The notes: generated from the letters alone by a model not told the origin. Shown: positions 53,906-63,297, counted from the first letter of the stretch. The stretch is DNA of 64,000 bases from Thermogemmatispora sp042408735 (GCF_042408735.1 NZ_JBHOQV010000123.1:34883-98882); one strand, 5' to 3'. Numbers and translations: made by a program.

Positions 53906-53935
53906 ATTGTAGCACTTTCGGGTAACCCCTGGCAA
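53906..53935 (-). promoter_or_regulatory. Purine operon promoter
   Basis: Minus strand TTGCCA (53935 to 53930), 18-base spacer, TACAAT (53911 to 53906) with TG making an extended -10 (TGCTACAAT). Confidence 0.7.
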
Positions 53936-54025
53936 GGCTGAGGTGGGGAAGGCTGCTATGCTTTCTACAGATCAGGATCGGCACATTTACGCTGACCGAT
54001 AAAAGCCATCTTGCAGTACAATATC

Positions 54026-54055
54026 TTGATGCAAAACAACCTTTCAGTCTATACT
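54026..54055 (+). promoter_or_regulatory. Promoter for the methyltransferase gene
   Basis: TTGATG (54026-54031), 18-base spacer, TATACT (54050-54055), about 115 bases before ATG 54169. The surrounding divergent region is A/T-rich, with nothing else seen. Confidence 0.55.
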
Positions 54056-54168
54056 ACTATGCAGTAAAACTCTGCTTTAGGAAAAATACCATTTTCTCGT
54101 GAACTCGGGGCAGATGTCAATCTTACCCCGTAGGACTGGCGTTTGAGGTGACTGAAGGAGTGCATTTC

Positions 54169-55056
54169 ATGGTGGCTTCCCAGAACCACGTCGTAAGAGA
54201 CTGCGGCTACGTACTGGATGCGGAGAACGCAGCTGAGACAGCACGTCTTATGTTACGGGACAGGCTGGTCAACGAGGTAATGGGGGGAGTTCTGCCGGAA
54301 GGAGTCGATGGCAGGCGCTTAGGGAGCATACTAGACCTGGCTTGTGGGCCTGGGGGCTGGGTTCTGGAGGCGGCGCAGCGCTATCCCTGGGCCCAGGTGA
54401 CGGGGGTAGACATCAGCGAGACCCTCATCCAGTATGCCCGAGCCCAGGCGCAGGTTCAGGGACTAAGCAACGCGCGCTTTGAGGTCATGGATCTGCTGAA
54501 GCCGTGGCTGCTGCCGGAGGACGCCTTCGACCTCGTCAATGCCCGTGACCTGACAGGCTTCCTCACGCCCACCACCTGGCCACGAGTGCTGCGCGAGGCC
54601 CTGCGCGTCTGTCGGCCCGGCGGCCTTCTCCGGCTAACCGAATTTGAGCGGCCGCTGAGCAACGGCCCAGCCTTCATGCAGCTACAAGAACTGACCAGGC
54701 GGGCCTTTCAACGTACTGGGCGCAGCTTCCCGTCGCCCAGCCATCATCTTGGCGTCCTGCCGCGGCTCGCCTCGCTGTTGCGTGCGGTGGGTTGTTACCA
54801 GATCGAGCAGCGGGCCTACGTACTCGACTTCTCCGCCGGCAGCGAAGCCCATGAAGCCCTCTGTCGTGGCTACGAAGTTGAGCTTTGGCTGAGCCGTTCC
54901 TTCCTCCTCGACGCAGGCGTCACCACACCGACTGAGTTCGAAGCACTCTATCGCCGTGCTCTTCTAGAGATGTTCGACGAAGACTTTGCCGGCCTCTGTT
55001 ATATCCTGACTGCCTGGGGTAAGAAGGCCGCTCATGGTTCTTACTGTGCCCCATGA
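54169..55056 (+). CDS. Class I SAM-dependent methyltransferase
   Basis: 295 residues. Contains the SAM-binding block ILDLACGPGGWVLEAAQRYP, the acidic VTGVDIS that follows, and VLREALRVCRPGGLLRLTE. The substrate cannot be read from the sequence; a small molecule or quinone-like compound is typical for this type. ATG 54169 follows GAAGGAG. The gene is monocistronic and convergent with the LacI-family gene. Confidence 0.8.
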   Translation: MVASQNHVVRDCGYVLDAENAAETARLMLRDRLVNEVMGGVLPEGVDGRRLGSILDLACGPGGWVLEAAQRYPWAQVTGVDISETLIQYARAQAQVQGLSNARFEVMDLLKPWLLPEDAFDLVNARDLTGFLTPTTWPRVLREALRVCRPGGLLRLTEFERPLSNGPAFMQLQELTRRAFQRTGRSFPSPSHHLGVLPRLASLLRAVGCYQIEQRAYVLDFSAGSEAHEALCRGYEVELWLSRSFLLDAGVTTPTEFEALYRRALLEMFDEDFAGLCYILTAWGKKAAHGSYCAP

Positions 55057-55110
55057 GCGCCACCGGCATAGCCCTGTTCCGCCGCCGCGCCCCTCTCTTC
55101 GCGTGAGCGG

Positions 55111-56256
55111 CTACAGGCGAGCATAGCAAGCGGGAGGGGCCGTCGTGGCCCGTACCACCAGGTGCGTGGGCAGGCGGAGACGCACCGGCTGCGCGCTCTC
55201 GATGGTGGCCGTTGTGGCGGCTGGGGCCTGTGGCTGAGATGAGCCGGCGAAGCGGGCCAGCAGCGGCGAAGCGCGCAGCAGGGCCGAGCTGGAGTGATCA
55301 GGAGCCTCCAGCAAAGATAGCAGCAGCTCTAGCGCGCAGCGACCCATCTCCGAAAGCGGCTGTCGCACCGTCGTCAGAGGGGGACGCATATGGCCAGAAG
55401 AGGCGATATCGTCAAAACCGACCAGAGAGACATCGTCCGGAATGCGCAGGCCAAATTCTTCGGCTGCTCCCATGACCCCGTAGGCCATCAGATCGCTGGC
55501 GGCGAAGATAGCCGTTGGGCGGCTTCGCTCCGGCATAGCGAAAAACTGACAGGCGCAGGCCCGACCGCCGGGGGGCATAAAATCGCCCTGCAAGATCAGC
55601 GACGGGTCCGGCGCGATGCCGTAGTCCTGGAGGGCATCGCAGTAGCCCTGGAAGCGCTCGCGCGACACCTGATACTTCAGCGGCCCTTGAATGTGGGCGA
55701 TGCGCCGGTGCCCCAACTCCAACAGATGGCGCGTTGCCGCGTAGGCTCCGGCGCGATTATCGGCTGTAATCCAGGGAATCTGCTCGGGCGGCAGGCCCTG
55801 ATCGTCGAGCAAGACCACCGGCAGCCCCTGACGTTGCAGCGCAGGCAGGTAGCGCGCCGACTGGCCTGGAAAGATCGCCAGCAGCCCTACGATCAAGCGA
55901 TTCGCCAGAATGCGATTGATAACGTCGCTGCGGTCACGCTCGTGGTTGCTTGTCTTGATACTGTAGAGCACCAGCTCGTAGCTGGTTTCCTCAACCACTT
56001 CGGCTATGCCTCGCATGATATCGGGGATCAGCGGCCAGGTCAGCGCCGGAACCAGCACCCCGATCAGGTGTCCCTTCCCCCCGGCCAGACCCGAGGCGGC
56101 CACGCTCGGCACAAAATTATGTTCCTCCATGATGCGCAAGATGCGCTCGCGCGTCACCGGGTCAACGTCCGGTTTGTGATTGAGCACCCGCGAGACCGTG
56201 GCCTTGGAGACACCAGCCAGGCGGGCGATATCGCTGATCGTCATGCGCGTGCTCAT
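55111..56256 (-). CDS. LacI-family transcriptional repressor
   Basis: 381 residues. N-terminal helix-turn-helix and hinge (TISDIARLAGVSKATVSRVLN), then a periplasmic-binding-like effector domain (GHLIGVLVPALTWPLIPDI, VVLLDDQG, AIFAASDLMAYGVMGAAEE, VSLVGFDDI). An unusual ~40-residue Ala/Ser/Pro/Thr-rich insert sits before the final RLRLPTHLVVR block. The effector is unknown and no sugar genes are adjacent. The promoter carries CG-centred palindromes, so it very likely represses itself. GAGG precedes ATG 56256. Confidence 0.92.
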   Translation of the reverse strand: MSTRMTISDIARLAGVSKATVSRVLNHKPDVDPVTRERILRIMEEHNFVPSVAASGLAGGKGHLIGVLVPALTWPLIPDIMRGIAEVVEETSYELVLYSIKTSNHERDRSDVINRILANRLIVGLLAIFPGQSARYLPALQRQGLPVVLLDDQGLPPEQIPWITADNRAGAYAATRHLLELGHRRIAHIQGPLKYQVSRERFQGYCDALQDYGIAPDPSLILQGDFMPPGGRACACQFFAMPERSRPTAIFAASDLMAYGVMGAAEEFGLRIPDDVSLVGFDDIASSGHMRPPLTTVRQPLSEMGRCALELLLSLLEAPDHSSSALLRASPLLARFAGSSQPQAPAATTATIESAQPVRLRLPTHLVVRATTAPPACYARL

Positions 56257-56312
56257 GCTCCTGCCTCACTGCGTCTTGCATGCAGCCTCTGCCTTGCTGT
56301 CGCCTTCTCGAC

Positions 56313-56348
56313 GTTACCGGTTACGATACCGGTATCGTAACCGGTTAC
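56313..56348. promoter_or_regulatory. Three-unit operator array, 12-base period
   Basis: Three CCGG-centred palindromic units (GTTACCGGTTAC, GATACCGGTATC, GTAACCGGTTAC) lie end to end with centres exactly 12 bases apart. Positions 56316-56345 form one perfect 30-base palindrome. It lies just downstream of the LacI gene's predicted start site, as expected for autorepression. Confidence 0.85.
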
Positions 56349-56355
56349 AAGGTAC

Positions 56356-56384
56356 AGTGTAATTGCGAGCGCTTGCTCTGTCAA
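56356..56384 (-). promoter_or_regulatory. Promoter of the LacI-family gene with internal operator
   Basis: Minus strand TTGACA (56384 to 56379), 17-base spacer, TACACT (56361 to 56356). The spacer contains a second LacI-type near-palindrome, GCGAGC/GCTTGC (about 56364-56376), centred on CG. Confidence 0.75.
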
Positions 56385-56484
56385 GGGGACAGGACCGTAG
56401 CTAGTGGGCAGCAGGCGGAGAGCGGGGGAGAAATTGCATCCGGGTCAGGCGCAGGCCGAGGGAGGCCATAGGCCGATAGTCACA

Positions 56485-56513
56485 TTGACAGCGCAGGTGG
56501 CGCCTTCTATTCT
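56485..56513 (+). promoter_or_regulatory. dnaE promoter
   Basis: TTGACA (56485-56490), 17-base spacer, TATTCT (56508-56513), about 44 bases before ATG 56557. Confidence 0.75.
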
Positions 56514-56556
56514 TCAGAAGTACGGAAATTCTTACGGCGGAGGCAGCTATTCAGTC

Positions 56557-59500
56557 ATGGCTCCTGACTTTGCCCATCTCCATGTCCACACCGAGTATTC
56601 GCTTCTTGATGGCCTCAGCCGCATCAACGCCCTGGTCAAGCGCACCAAAGAGCTAGGTATGAAGCATCTGGCCATTACCGACCATGGCGTCATGTATGGG
56701 GCCATCGAGTTCTATAAAGCTTGCAAGAACGAAGGTATTCATCCTGTTATCGGCGTTGAAGCCTATCTGACCGAAGATCTTCATGATCGAACAAAGCGCC
56801 ATAAAGAAGACTATAATCATCTATTGCTCTTAGCTAAGAACTATACAGGCTATCGCAACTTAATGAAGTTGACCACCATAGCCAACACCCAGGGGGTGCA
56901 TCTCAACAAGCCGCGCATCGACCGCCGTTGTCTGGAGCAGTATGGCGAGGGGTTGATCGCCACCTCCTCCTGCCTTGGGGGTGAGATCCCACAGCTCTTA
57001 ATCCACGACAAGCTCGACGAGGCGCGCAAGACCATTCGCTGGTATCAAGATGTCTTTGGTCCGGAGAACTTTTATTTTGAGATCCAGGAGCACTCTGGCT
57101 ATCCCGAGCAGGAGATCGTCAACAAGCGCCTCTACGAGCTGCATCGCGAGCTAGGGGTCCCGCTGATCGCCACCAACGACCTGCACTATGTCAATGCCGA
57201 GGACGCTCGCACCCATGAGGTGCTGCTCTGTGTGCAGACCCAGAGCCAGCTCAGTGATCCGCGGCGCTTCAAATTCGAGAGCCACGAATTCTACTTACGC
57301 AGTCCCGAGGAGATGCAGCGGCTCTTCCCCGACCTGCCGGATGCCCTCCTCAATACCGTGCGCCTGGCCGAGTCCTGCGAGGTCGATCCTCTTGCCTACA
57401 AGGCCTCGCTCCCGGCCTATACCATTCCCCCTGAGTTCCCCTCTCAGGAAGCCTACCTCTATCATCTCTGCCTGGAGGGGGTCAAGGAACGCTTCGGCGA
57501 GATCAACGACCGCATCAGGCAGCAACTGGATTACGAGTTTAATCTGATTGTCCAGAAAGGCTTTGTCCCCTATTTCCTTATCGAATGGGACTTTGTGAAC
57601 TATGCGCGCCAGCACGGTATCCGCTGTTCGGCGCGTGGCTCGGCGGCGGGCAGCCTCCTGGCCTACGTGCTTGGCATTACCAATGTGGATCCCCTGCGCT
57701 ACCAGTTGCTCTTTGAGCGCTTCCTCAACCCCGAGCGTTCGGATATGCCCGATATCGATATGGACTTCCCCGATGACCGACGCGCGGAAGTCATCGACTA
57801 TGTGGCGCGCAAGTATGGGCAGGAGTGTGTGGCCCAGATGGTCACCTTCATGACGATGGCGGCCAAAAACTCGGTACGCGACGTAGCGCGCGTCATGGGG
57901 CAGCAGGAGCTGGGCGATCGTATTGCTCGCCTGATCCCGGCGGGTCCCAAGGTTACCTTGCGCAGCGCTGTCCACAACGTTCGCGAGTTGAAGGCTCTCT
58001 ACGATCAAAGCCCGACGGCGCACGAGCTAATCGAGCAGGCGATGGCGCTCGAAGGCTCGGTGCGTGGTACCGGGGTGCACGCTGCCGGTGTTATCATCGC
58101 CAACGAGCCGCTAGAGCATTTTGTGCCCTTGCAGGCCATCAACCCGAAAGATCCCTCTCAGGGCTGGAAAACGCAGTACGAGCAAGCTCATCTCGAGGAG
58201 CTGGGGCTGATCAAATTCGACTTCCTGGGCCTCTCCAACCTGACTATTTTGGACAACACCCTCAAGTTCATCAAGCAGTCCCGTGGCGAGGAGGTCGTTC
58301 TGGAGCAGCTACCGCTTGATCCGCTCCCTGAGACCGACGAGCGCAGTCGCGAGCTAAACAGGAAGCGCGCCCGGGCCTTTGCTCTCCTGGCCGAAGGGGA
58401 GACCACCGGTATCTTCCAGCTGGAAGGCGCCAAGATGCGCGAATACATCAAGCAGCTCAAGCCGACCTGCATCGAGGATATCACGGCGATGGTCGCCCTC
58501 TACCGTCCCGGGCCGATGGACAGCATCCCCGACTTTATTGCTGCCAAGCACGGCAGAAAGCAGGTCAGCTATCTTGATCCGCGCCTCAAGGAGTGGCTGG
58601 AAGAGTCCTACGGAGTCATTGTCTATCAGGACCAGGTGCTGCAGATTGCCGTCCACCTGGCAGGTTTCTCGTGGGGGAAAGTTAACAAGTTCCGCAAGGC
58701 TCTGAGCAAGAAAAAGATGGACGAGGTGGAGAGCTACAAGGGGGACTTCGTGGAGGGCTGTCTCAAGAACGGGATGAAGCGTGAGGTGGCTGAGCAGCTC
58801 TTCGAGCTGATCCTCCCCTTCGGTGGCTACGGTTTCAACAAAGCCCACGCTGCCAGCTACGCTGTAGTGGCCTACTACACGGCTTACCTCAAGGCCAACT
58901 ATCCCGCCGAGTTCATGGCGGCAACCATGACTACCGAGGCCGCCGATGCCAAGAAGATCGCCAACGCCGTTGCCGAGTGCAAGCGCCTCGGCGTCCCGGT
59001 CTTGGGTCCGGATGTCAATGCCAGCCAGAAAGGCTTTACTGTCGAGAACGGCGGCGTCCGCTTCGGACTACTGGCCATTAAAGGCATTGGCGAAGGTCCC
59101 ATCGAGGAGATCCTACGGGCCCGCGCCGAGGGAGGCCCCTTCCGCGACTTGGCCGATTTCTGCATCCGTGTCGATCCGCGCTCGGTGACGCGGGCCGTCA
59201 TCGAAACCCTCATCAAGGCTGGAGCGATGGACAGCCTGGGCGATGGCAAGCGCCATCAGCTCCTCGATGCGGTCGAGCGCGCCATGCAGATCGGCAAGAG
59301 CGAGCGCGCCGCCCGCGAGAAGGGATTGGTCAGTCTCTTCGGCGAAAGCCTGAGCGTTGAGCAAAGCTTCGCCTTCCGCCTCAATCCCGACACGCCCGAG
59401 ATTCCCCGCAAGCAGTTGCTCAACTGGGAAAAGGAGCTGCTCGGCGCCTATATCTCGCGCCATCCCCTGGCCTATATCAGCGACCTGCTCAGCAAGCGCA

Positions 59501-60075
59501 CCACGCATACAACCGGTCAGCTCAGCGAGGAACTGGAGAACCAGGAGGTGACGCTCGGGGGCACCATCCTGGAGGCGCGGCGCATTACGACCAAGAAGGG
59601 CGAGACCATGTGTGTGGCCAAGCTGGAGGATCTGACAGGAACGGTCGAGGTGACGGTCTTCCCGCGCGTCTACGAGCGCACCGCCGACCAGTGGGTTGAG
59701 GAGGCGGTCGTTCTGGTTCGCGGAAAGGTGCAGATGCGTCGCGATGAGCCAACGCTGGTCTGTGAAGAGATCCAGCCTCTTCAGGCCGCAGAGGAAGAGC
59801 TGAACCGCCGACGTCATCAGGTCTGTCTGCGCTTCCGCACGGCCGGAGAGAGCGAGCGCGCTATCTCCGACGATATCATCAGGCTCCAGGACCTCTATCG
59901 CTACATTCAGGAGCGGCCCGGGCGCGACCGCTATGAGCTGATTATCGAGAACGGTCATTGGCGTGTGCGCCTGCGTCCGCGCGATAACACGATGCATTAT
60001 TCCCCCGAGCTACACGCCAGGCTTGAGGAGCTGCTTGGACCCGAAGCGATCACGGTCCAGGCGCTGGATGCCTAG
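56557..60075 (+). CDS. dnaE: DNA polymerase III alpha subunit
   Basis: 1172 residues, the replicative polymerase subunit. An N-terminal PHP domain starts at once (HLHVHTEYSLLDG, then ITDHGVMYGAIEFY). The catalytic Asp block PDIDMDFPDDRR and LIKFDFLGLSNLTIL are present, followed by the helix-hairpin-helix region and a C-terminal OB domain (VTLGGTILEARRITTKKGETM). Full-length, DnaE1-type. I start at ATG 56557 because the PHP motif lies at residues 7-11 and the promoter lies just upstream; the frame from 56404 would include the promoter. GGAGG is 13 bases upstream, a rather long spacing. Confidence 0.95.
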   Translation: MAPDFAHLHVHTEYSLLDGLSRINALVKRTKELGMKHLAITDHGVMYGAIEFYKACKNEGIHPVIGVEAYLTEDLHDRTKRHKEDYNHLLLLAKNYTGYRNLMKLTTIANTQGVHLNKPRIDRRCLEQYGEGLIATSSCLGGEIPQLLIHDKLDEARKTIRWYQDVFGPENFYFEIQEHSGYPEQEIVNKRLYELHRELGVPLIATNDLHYVNAEDARTHEVLLCVQTQSQLSDPRRFKFESHEFYLRSPEEMQRLFPDLPDALLNTVRLAESCEVDPLAYKASLPAYTIPPEFPSQEAYLYHLCLEGVKERFGEINDRIRQQLDYEFNLIVQKGFVPYFLIEWDFVNYARQHGIRCSARGSAAGSLLAYVLGITNVDPLRYQLLFERFLNPERSDMPDIDMDFPDDRRAEVIDYVARKYGQECVAQMVTFMTMAAKNSVRDVARVMGQQELGDRIARLIPAGPKVTLRSAVHNVRELKALYDQSPTAHELIEQAMALEGSVRGTGVHAAGVIIANEPLEHFVPLQAINPKDPSQGWKTQYEQAHLEELGLIKFDFLGLSNLTILDNTLKFIKQSRGEEVVLEQLPLDPLPETDERSRELNRKRARAFALLAEGETTGIFQLEGAKMREYIKQLKPTCIEDITAMVALYRPGPMDSIPDFIAAKHGRKQVSYLDPRLKEWLEESYGVIVYQDQVLQIAVHLAGFSWGKVNKFRKALSKKKMDEVESYKGDFVEGCLKNGMKREVAEQLFELILPFGGYGFNKAHAASYAVVAYYTAYLKANYPAEFMAATMTTEAADAKKIANAVAECKRLGVPVLGPDVNASQKGFTVENGGVRFGLLAIKGIGEGPIEEILRARAEGGPFRDLADFCIRVDPRSVTRAVIETLIKAGAMDSLGDGKRHQLLDAVERAMQIGKSERAAREKGLVSLFGESLSVEQSFAFRLNPDTPEIPRKQLLNWEKELLGAYISRHPLAYISDLLSKRTTHTTGQLSEELENQEVTLGGTILEARRITTKKGETMCVAKLEDLTGTVEVTVFPRVYERTADQWVEEAVVLVRGKVQMRRDEPTLVCEEIQPLQAAEEELNRRRHQVCLRFRTAGESERAISDDIIRLQDLYRYIQERPGRDRYELIIENGHWRVRLRPRDNTMHYSPELHARLEELLGPEAITVQALDA

Positions 60076-60264
60076 CGCGCTGACCTGATGTCGGCTCCTG
60101 AACGGGAGGGCCGCACGGCCGGCTGGCGAGAACAAAGGTCCCGCCTCGCTGCTCCGCTCTGTCCGGCTGTGGGCCTCCTTGCCGCCTCTGGCCTGGCCAG
60201 GCAGAGAGGGCGCTGACTTCTCAATCTTCTCGAGGAAAGCTGTCCTGGGCCTGCGGACCGGGGC

Positions 60265-60294
60265 TTGACAAACTCTGAGCCATTCTGCTATACT
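60265..60294 (+). promoter_or_regulatory. tRNA promoter
   Basis: TTGACA (60265-60270), 18-base spacer, TATACT (60289-60294) preceded by TGC, so also an extended -10. The tRNA starts 15 bases later. Confidence 0.8.
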
Positions 60295-60308
60295 GCAGTT
60301 GTCGAAGG

Positions 60309-60384
<76 letters not shown>

Positions 60385-60387
60385 TGT

Positions 60388-60419
60388 AAGGCACTGGTTG
60401 AAAAGCCAGTGCCTTTTTT
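60388..60419 (+). terminator. tRNA terminator
   Basis: GGCACTGG (60390-60397) pairs with CCAGTGCC (60406-60413), then T6. The following 250 bases to the anti-sigma gene stop hold nothing I can identify. Confidence 0.92.
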
Positions 60420-60669
60420 CTGTGCCGGGCCGAGCCGCCTGATTCCGGCCCAAAAAGACTGGAGCGCTCTCCGAGGACGACAAAGCGCGGTCAGCTCTCC
60501 GCGCCGTCGGGTGGGACGGGTGCAGCCAGACTCTGCCTGGATCTAGAAGGACCAGCCGGAACAAACGAAAAGGGGACAGGCGCTCGTTGCACCCAGGGCC
60601 AGGCTTGCTCTTGAGAGCCGGAAAATCTCCCGCCCGCTCAAAGGCCCTGTTCGCCAGTCGGTGGCCTGT

Positions 60670-61221
60670 CTAATGGAGAACGGGCAGACGTTCCCAGACG
60701 GCGCGCAGCCAGCGGGAACGCAGCTCCTCGCCGGCCACCAGCAAGGTAATGCAGATGCCGACCAGCGTGCCTAATACCCAACAGACCAGCAGCAGGGTTG
60801 TTGCATCCATTGACTGCAGCAGGTGAGTAGCAGCGGTCAGGGTAGCGGTCAGGGGACCACCCTCCAGGGGGAGCAGGCGCAGCACGACTGGCTGGGTCAG
60901 CAGGCTGCCGAGAGAAGCGATCGTGGCCAGAACCGCGGCGGCCAGCAGCTCGCTGGGAGAAGGGCGCAGCTGAGCGAAGATCGAAGAAGGCTGTTGCTGC
61001 GGGGTCAAAGCAACGCGCTCCATGATACGCGCCGAGAGGTCGTCTGGCTCGGGAACAGGCTGAAGGCTTTCCAGGTGACGCACAACCTCCTCCAGCAGCT
61101 CCAACTCATCGCGGCAGCGAGCACAGCGCGCCAAATGGGTTTCCAGGGCCTGCAAACGCTCGCCAGGCAGCCGCCCGTCAAGATAGAGCTGGAGCTGAGA
61201 GACAGCCTCACTGCAGCGCAT
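60670..61221 (-). CDS. Zinc-finger anti-sigma factor, membrane-bound
   Basis: 183 residues. The N-terminal zf-HC2 domain has Cys3 and the H-x3-C-x2-C motif (THLARCARC). Two membrane segments follow (about 95-110 and 140-165). It would hold the adjacent sigma factor at the membrane. Its start overlaps the sigma gene by 14 bases, so the two are coupled. Confidence 0.9.
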   Translation of the reverse strand: MRCSEAVSQLQLYLDGRLPGERLQALETHLARCARCRDELELLEEVVRHLESLQPVPEPDDLSARIMERVALTPQQQPSSIFAQLRPSPSELLAAAVLATIASLGSLLTQPVVLRLLPLEGGPLTATLTAATHLLQSMDATTLLLVCWVLGTLVGICITLLVAGEELRSRWLRAVWERLPVLH

Positions 61222-61876
61222 TCGTCACCTCCGCTTTCTGAGAATCCGCCTGGCGCTGAGCCTGCAGACGTTCCTTGAGCAGATTGCGTGCCCGGAAGAG
61301 GTGCGTTTTAATGGTACCGATCGGCATCATCAGGATCTCCGCCATCTCCTCGTAAGTCATTTCCTGCAGGTGTCGCAGTATCAGAACGATGCGATACTTG
61401 GTGGGTAACGCCTCCAGTTGTTCACGGACCAGAGCCTGGCGATCGCGAGCCTCGAGGGTAGACTCAGCCTGGCGTCTCTCGTCGCCGGCCTCGTCCAGGA
61501 GCTGCTTTTCCTGTATAGCGCTCTGGAGAGCCTTATCGCGCCGGCGCTGTTCAAGCTGGCGCAGGCAGCAATTATAAGCGATGCGATAGAGCCAGGTAGG
61601 AAAGCGGGCCTCACCGCGGAAGGTGGGGAGGCCCTGCCAGGCCGCCAGGAAAGCCTCCTGGGTGATCTCGCATGCCTCCTCGTAGTCCTGCAACATACGC
61701 AGAATCATATTAAAGATGCGGCGCTGATAGCGCTGGACGAGCAAAGCGAACGCCTCGCGGTCCCCACGCTGGCTGGCTCTCACGAGCTGAGCATCGTCTT
61801 GCTCCAGGCGAGCGCGGGCAGCGCTGGAGAGGGGGAGATTCAGGCTGCGAGCGGAATGCAGCAGTTCCTCGTTCAT
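61208..61876 (-). CDS. ECF-type RNA polymerase sigma factor
   Basis: 222 residues. Region 2 (ALLVQRYQRRIFNMILRML, then EEACEITQEAFLAAWQGLPTFRG) and region 4 (LPTKYRIVLILRHLQEMTYEEMAEIL, then GTIKTHLFRARNLL) are both present. ATG 61876 is preferred for family length, though no clear Shine-Dalgarno precedes it; TTG 61960 in the same frame is the alternative. Minus-strand TATAAT at 61977-61982 is the likely -10. The target regulon is unknown. Confidence 0.92.
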   Translation of the reverse strand: MNEELLHSARSLNLPLSSAARARLEQDDAQLVRASQRGDREAFALLVQRYQRRIFNMILRMLQDYEEACEITQEAFLAAWQGLPTFRGEARFPTWLYRIAYNCCLRQLEQRRRDKALQSAIQEKQLLDEAGDERRQAESTLEARDRQALVREQLEALPTKYRIVLILRHLQEMTYEEMAEILMMPIGTIKTHLFRARNLLKERLQAQRQADSQKAEVTNALQ

Positions 61877-62013
61877 GGGTTGTGCATCAAGCCTGGTACG
61901 ACTGGAGAGCGAAGCTCGGCCAGGAATGCAACGAATTCGTAGTACAAGACCCTTTCTCAATCGACTTATCTTATATATTATACACGCGAGGCAACAGTAA
62001 CGAGGTCAGATGC

Positions 62014-62424
62014 ATGTCGTCGAATGTCCTGGCAGCCCTTTTGGGCTGGCTGCTGGCCCTGATCATCTTTTGTGGCTTCATCGTGCTGCTACGCTACCTT
62101 GACCATCGAGAGCGCATGGCTCTCATCGCGCGCGGTCTGGACCTGGAGAGCCTGCAAAGGCACAACCGCAGCCGGCGGACCTTGCGAGCCGGACTGATCA
62201 CCATGATGGTGGGGCTGGCCTTGACCTTCGGCCTCTATCCCCTGGGCTTCATGCTTCCATCCAGTTTGACCGCTGCCCCCTTTCATCTCGGCCCCTGGCT
62301 GCTGCCGGGCCTGATCCCCCTGGGCGTGGGAGCGGCCCTTGTGGCCAGTTACTATCTGGAGCAGGACGGACAGCCTCCCCGCGGTCGCAATCAATCCCCC
62401 CCACCCTTTGGGCCTCCCTCTTGA
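62014..62424 (+). CDS. Small membrane protein (DUF6249-like)
   Basis: 136 residues. A first membrane helix (VLAALLGWLLALIIFCGFIVLL) is followed by the juxtamembrane block DHRERMALIARGLDLES, two further helices, and a Pro/Arg-rich tail. The block resembles DUF6249 proteins often found near ECF sigma/anti-sigma pairs, as here (divergent). ATG 62014 follows GAGGTC. Its stop lies inside the next promoter. Confidence 0.65.
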   Translation: MSSNVLAALLGWLLALIIFCGFIVLLRYLDHRERMALIARGLDLESLQRHNRSRRTLRAGLITMMVGLALTFGLYPLGFMLPSSLTAAPFHLGPWLLPGLIPLGVGAALVASYYLEQDGQPPRGRNQSPPPFGPPS

Positions 62425-62449
62425 CAGCCATGCCCCGTCGGCCTATACT
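62421..62449 (+). promoter_or_regulatory. Carbonic anhydrase promoter
   Basis: TTGACA (62421-62426) overlapping the upstream stop codon, 17-base spacer, TATACT (62444-62449). Confidence 0.8.
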
Positions 62450-62508
62450 CATGGCAAGTTCTTTTAGTAAATCAACTAAGTCAACAATAGTTGTCGCAAG
62501 GAGCTGCC

Positions 62509-63000
62509 ATGTCGCTTCTTCAGGACCTACTGGCCGCCAATGAGCGTTACGCTGCCACCTTCCAAAAGGGCGGGCTGGCGCTGCCGCCGGCCAAGAAGCT
62601 GGCAATCGTCACCTGTATGGATGCGCGGATTGACCCGGCGCGTATCCTGGGATTAGAGGAGGGTGACGCGCATGTCATCCGCAACGCTGGAGGGCGCACA
62701 GCGGAGGCTCTGCGCTCGCTCATTATTTCCCAGCAGCTACTGGGGACCACCGCTATCCTGGTCATTCACCATACCGACTGTGGCATGCTCACCTTTGAGA
62801 ACGCTGAGCTGCGGCAACGCCTGCAGGAGCAGCTTGGCGCCGATGCCTCAGCAATCGACTTTCTGCCCTTCAAAGACCTGGAGCAATCGGTGCGCGATGA
62901 CGTGGCCCTGCTCCGTTCTTCTCCTTTTCTTCTGAAAGAGACAGAGATCACAGGCTTCATCTATGACGTGCATAGCGGGCGACTCTCGCCCGTACCTTAG
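62509..63000 (+). CDS. Beta-type carbonic anhydrase
   Basis: 163 residues. Interconverts CO2 and bicarbonate. Zinc site Cys36 with the Asp38-Arg40 dyad (CMDAR), and His88 and Cys91 (HHTDCGML). Short, soluble, without signal peptide. ATG 62509 follows AAGGAG; the frame also contains an upstream start at 62491. Bicarbonate supply could serve fatty-acid and other carboxylations. Confidence 0.93.
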   Translation: MSLLQDLLAANERYAATFQKGGLALPPAKKLAIVTCMDARIDPARILGLEEGDAHVIRNAGGRTAEALRSLIISQQLLGTTAILVIHHTDCGMLTFENAELRQRLQEQLGADASAIDFLPFKDLEQSVRDDVALLRSSPFLLKETEITGFIYDVHSGRLSPVP

Positions 63001-63072
63001 CAGGCTCGCCGCTCCCCATAAGGCGGTCGGCCTGCCCCGAGAACGCCGAGGAGGAGGAATACGCAGAGCGGT

Positions 63073-63297
63073 ATGGAGCGCGATAGTCTGGTGTTGGGAC
63101 CACTGGTCTTTCGGACCAGCCGCGAGGGATTGGTCGTCGAAATTGCAGAGCGCAGCTACGTGCTCGATAGTCAACACAGTCTGCAATTGCATCGGTTCCT
63201 CCATGACTATCAGCACGAGCAACAGCGGCGCAAGGATGGTGGGGAGCGCGAGCATCGCCTTCCCCTTTGGGTCTATGCGATGCACGAGCTGGGATAG
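63073..63297 (+). CDS. Small protein of unknown function
   Basis: 74 residues, charged, no signal peptide or membrane helix. GGAGGAGG lies upstream of ATG 63073 but at long spacing. It follows carbonic anhydrase by 72 bases in the same direction. I cannot assign a family; coding status is likely but not certain. Confidence 0.4.
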   Translation: MERDSLVLGPLVFRTSREGLVVEIAERSYVLDSQHSLQLHRFLHDYQHEQQRRKDGGEREHRLPLWVYAMHELG

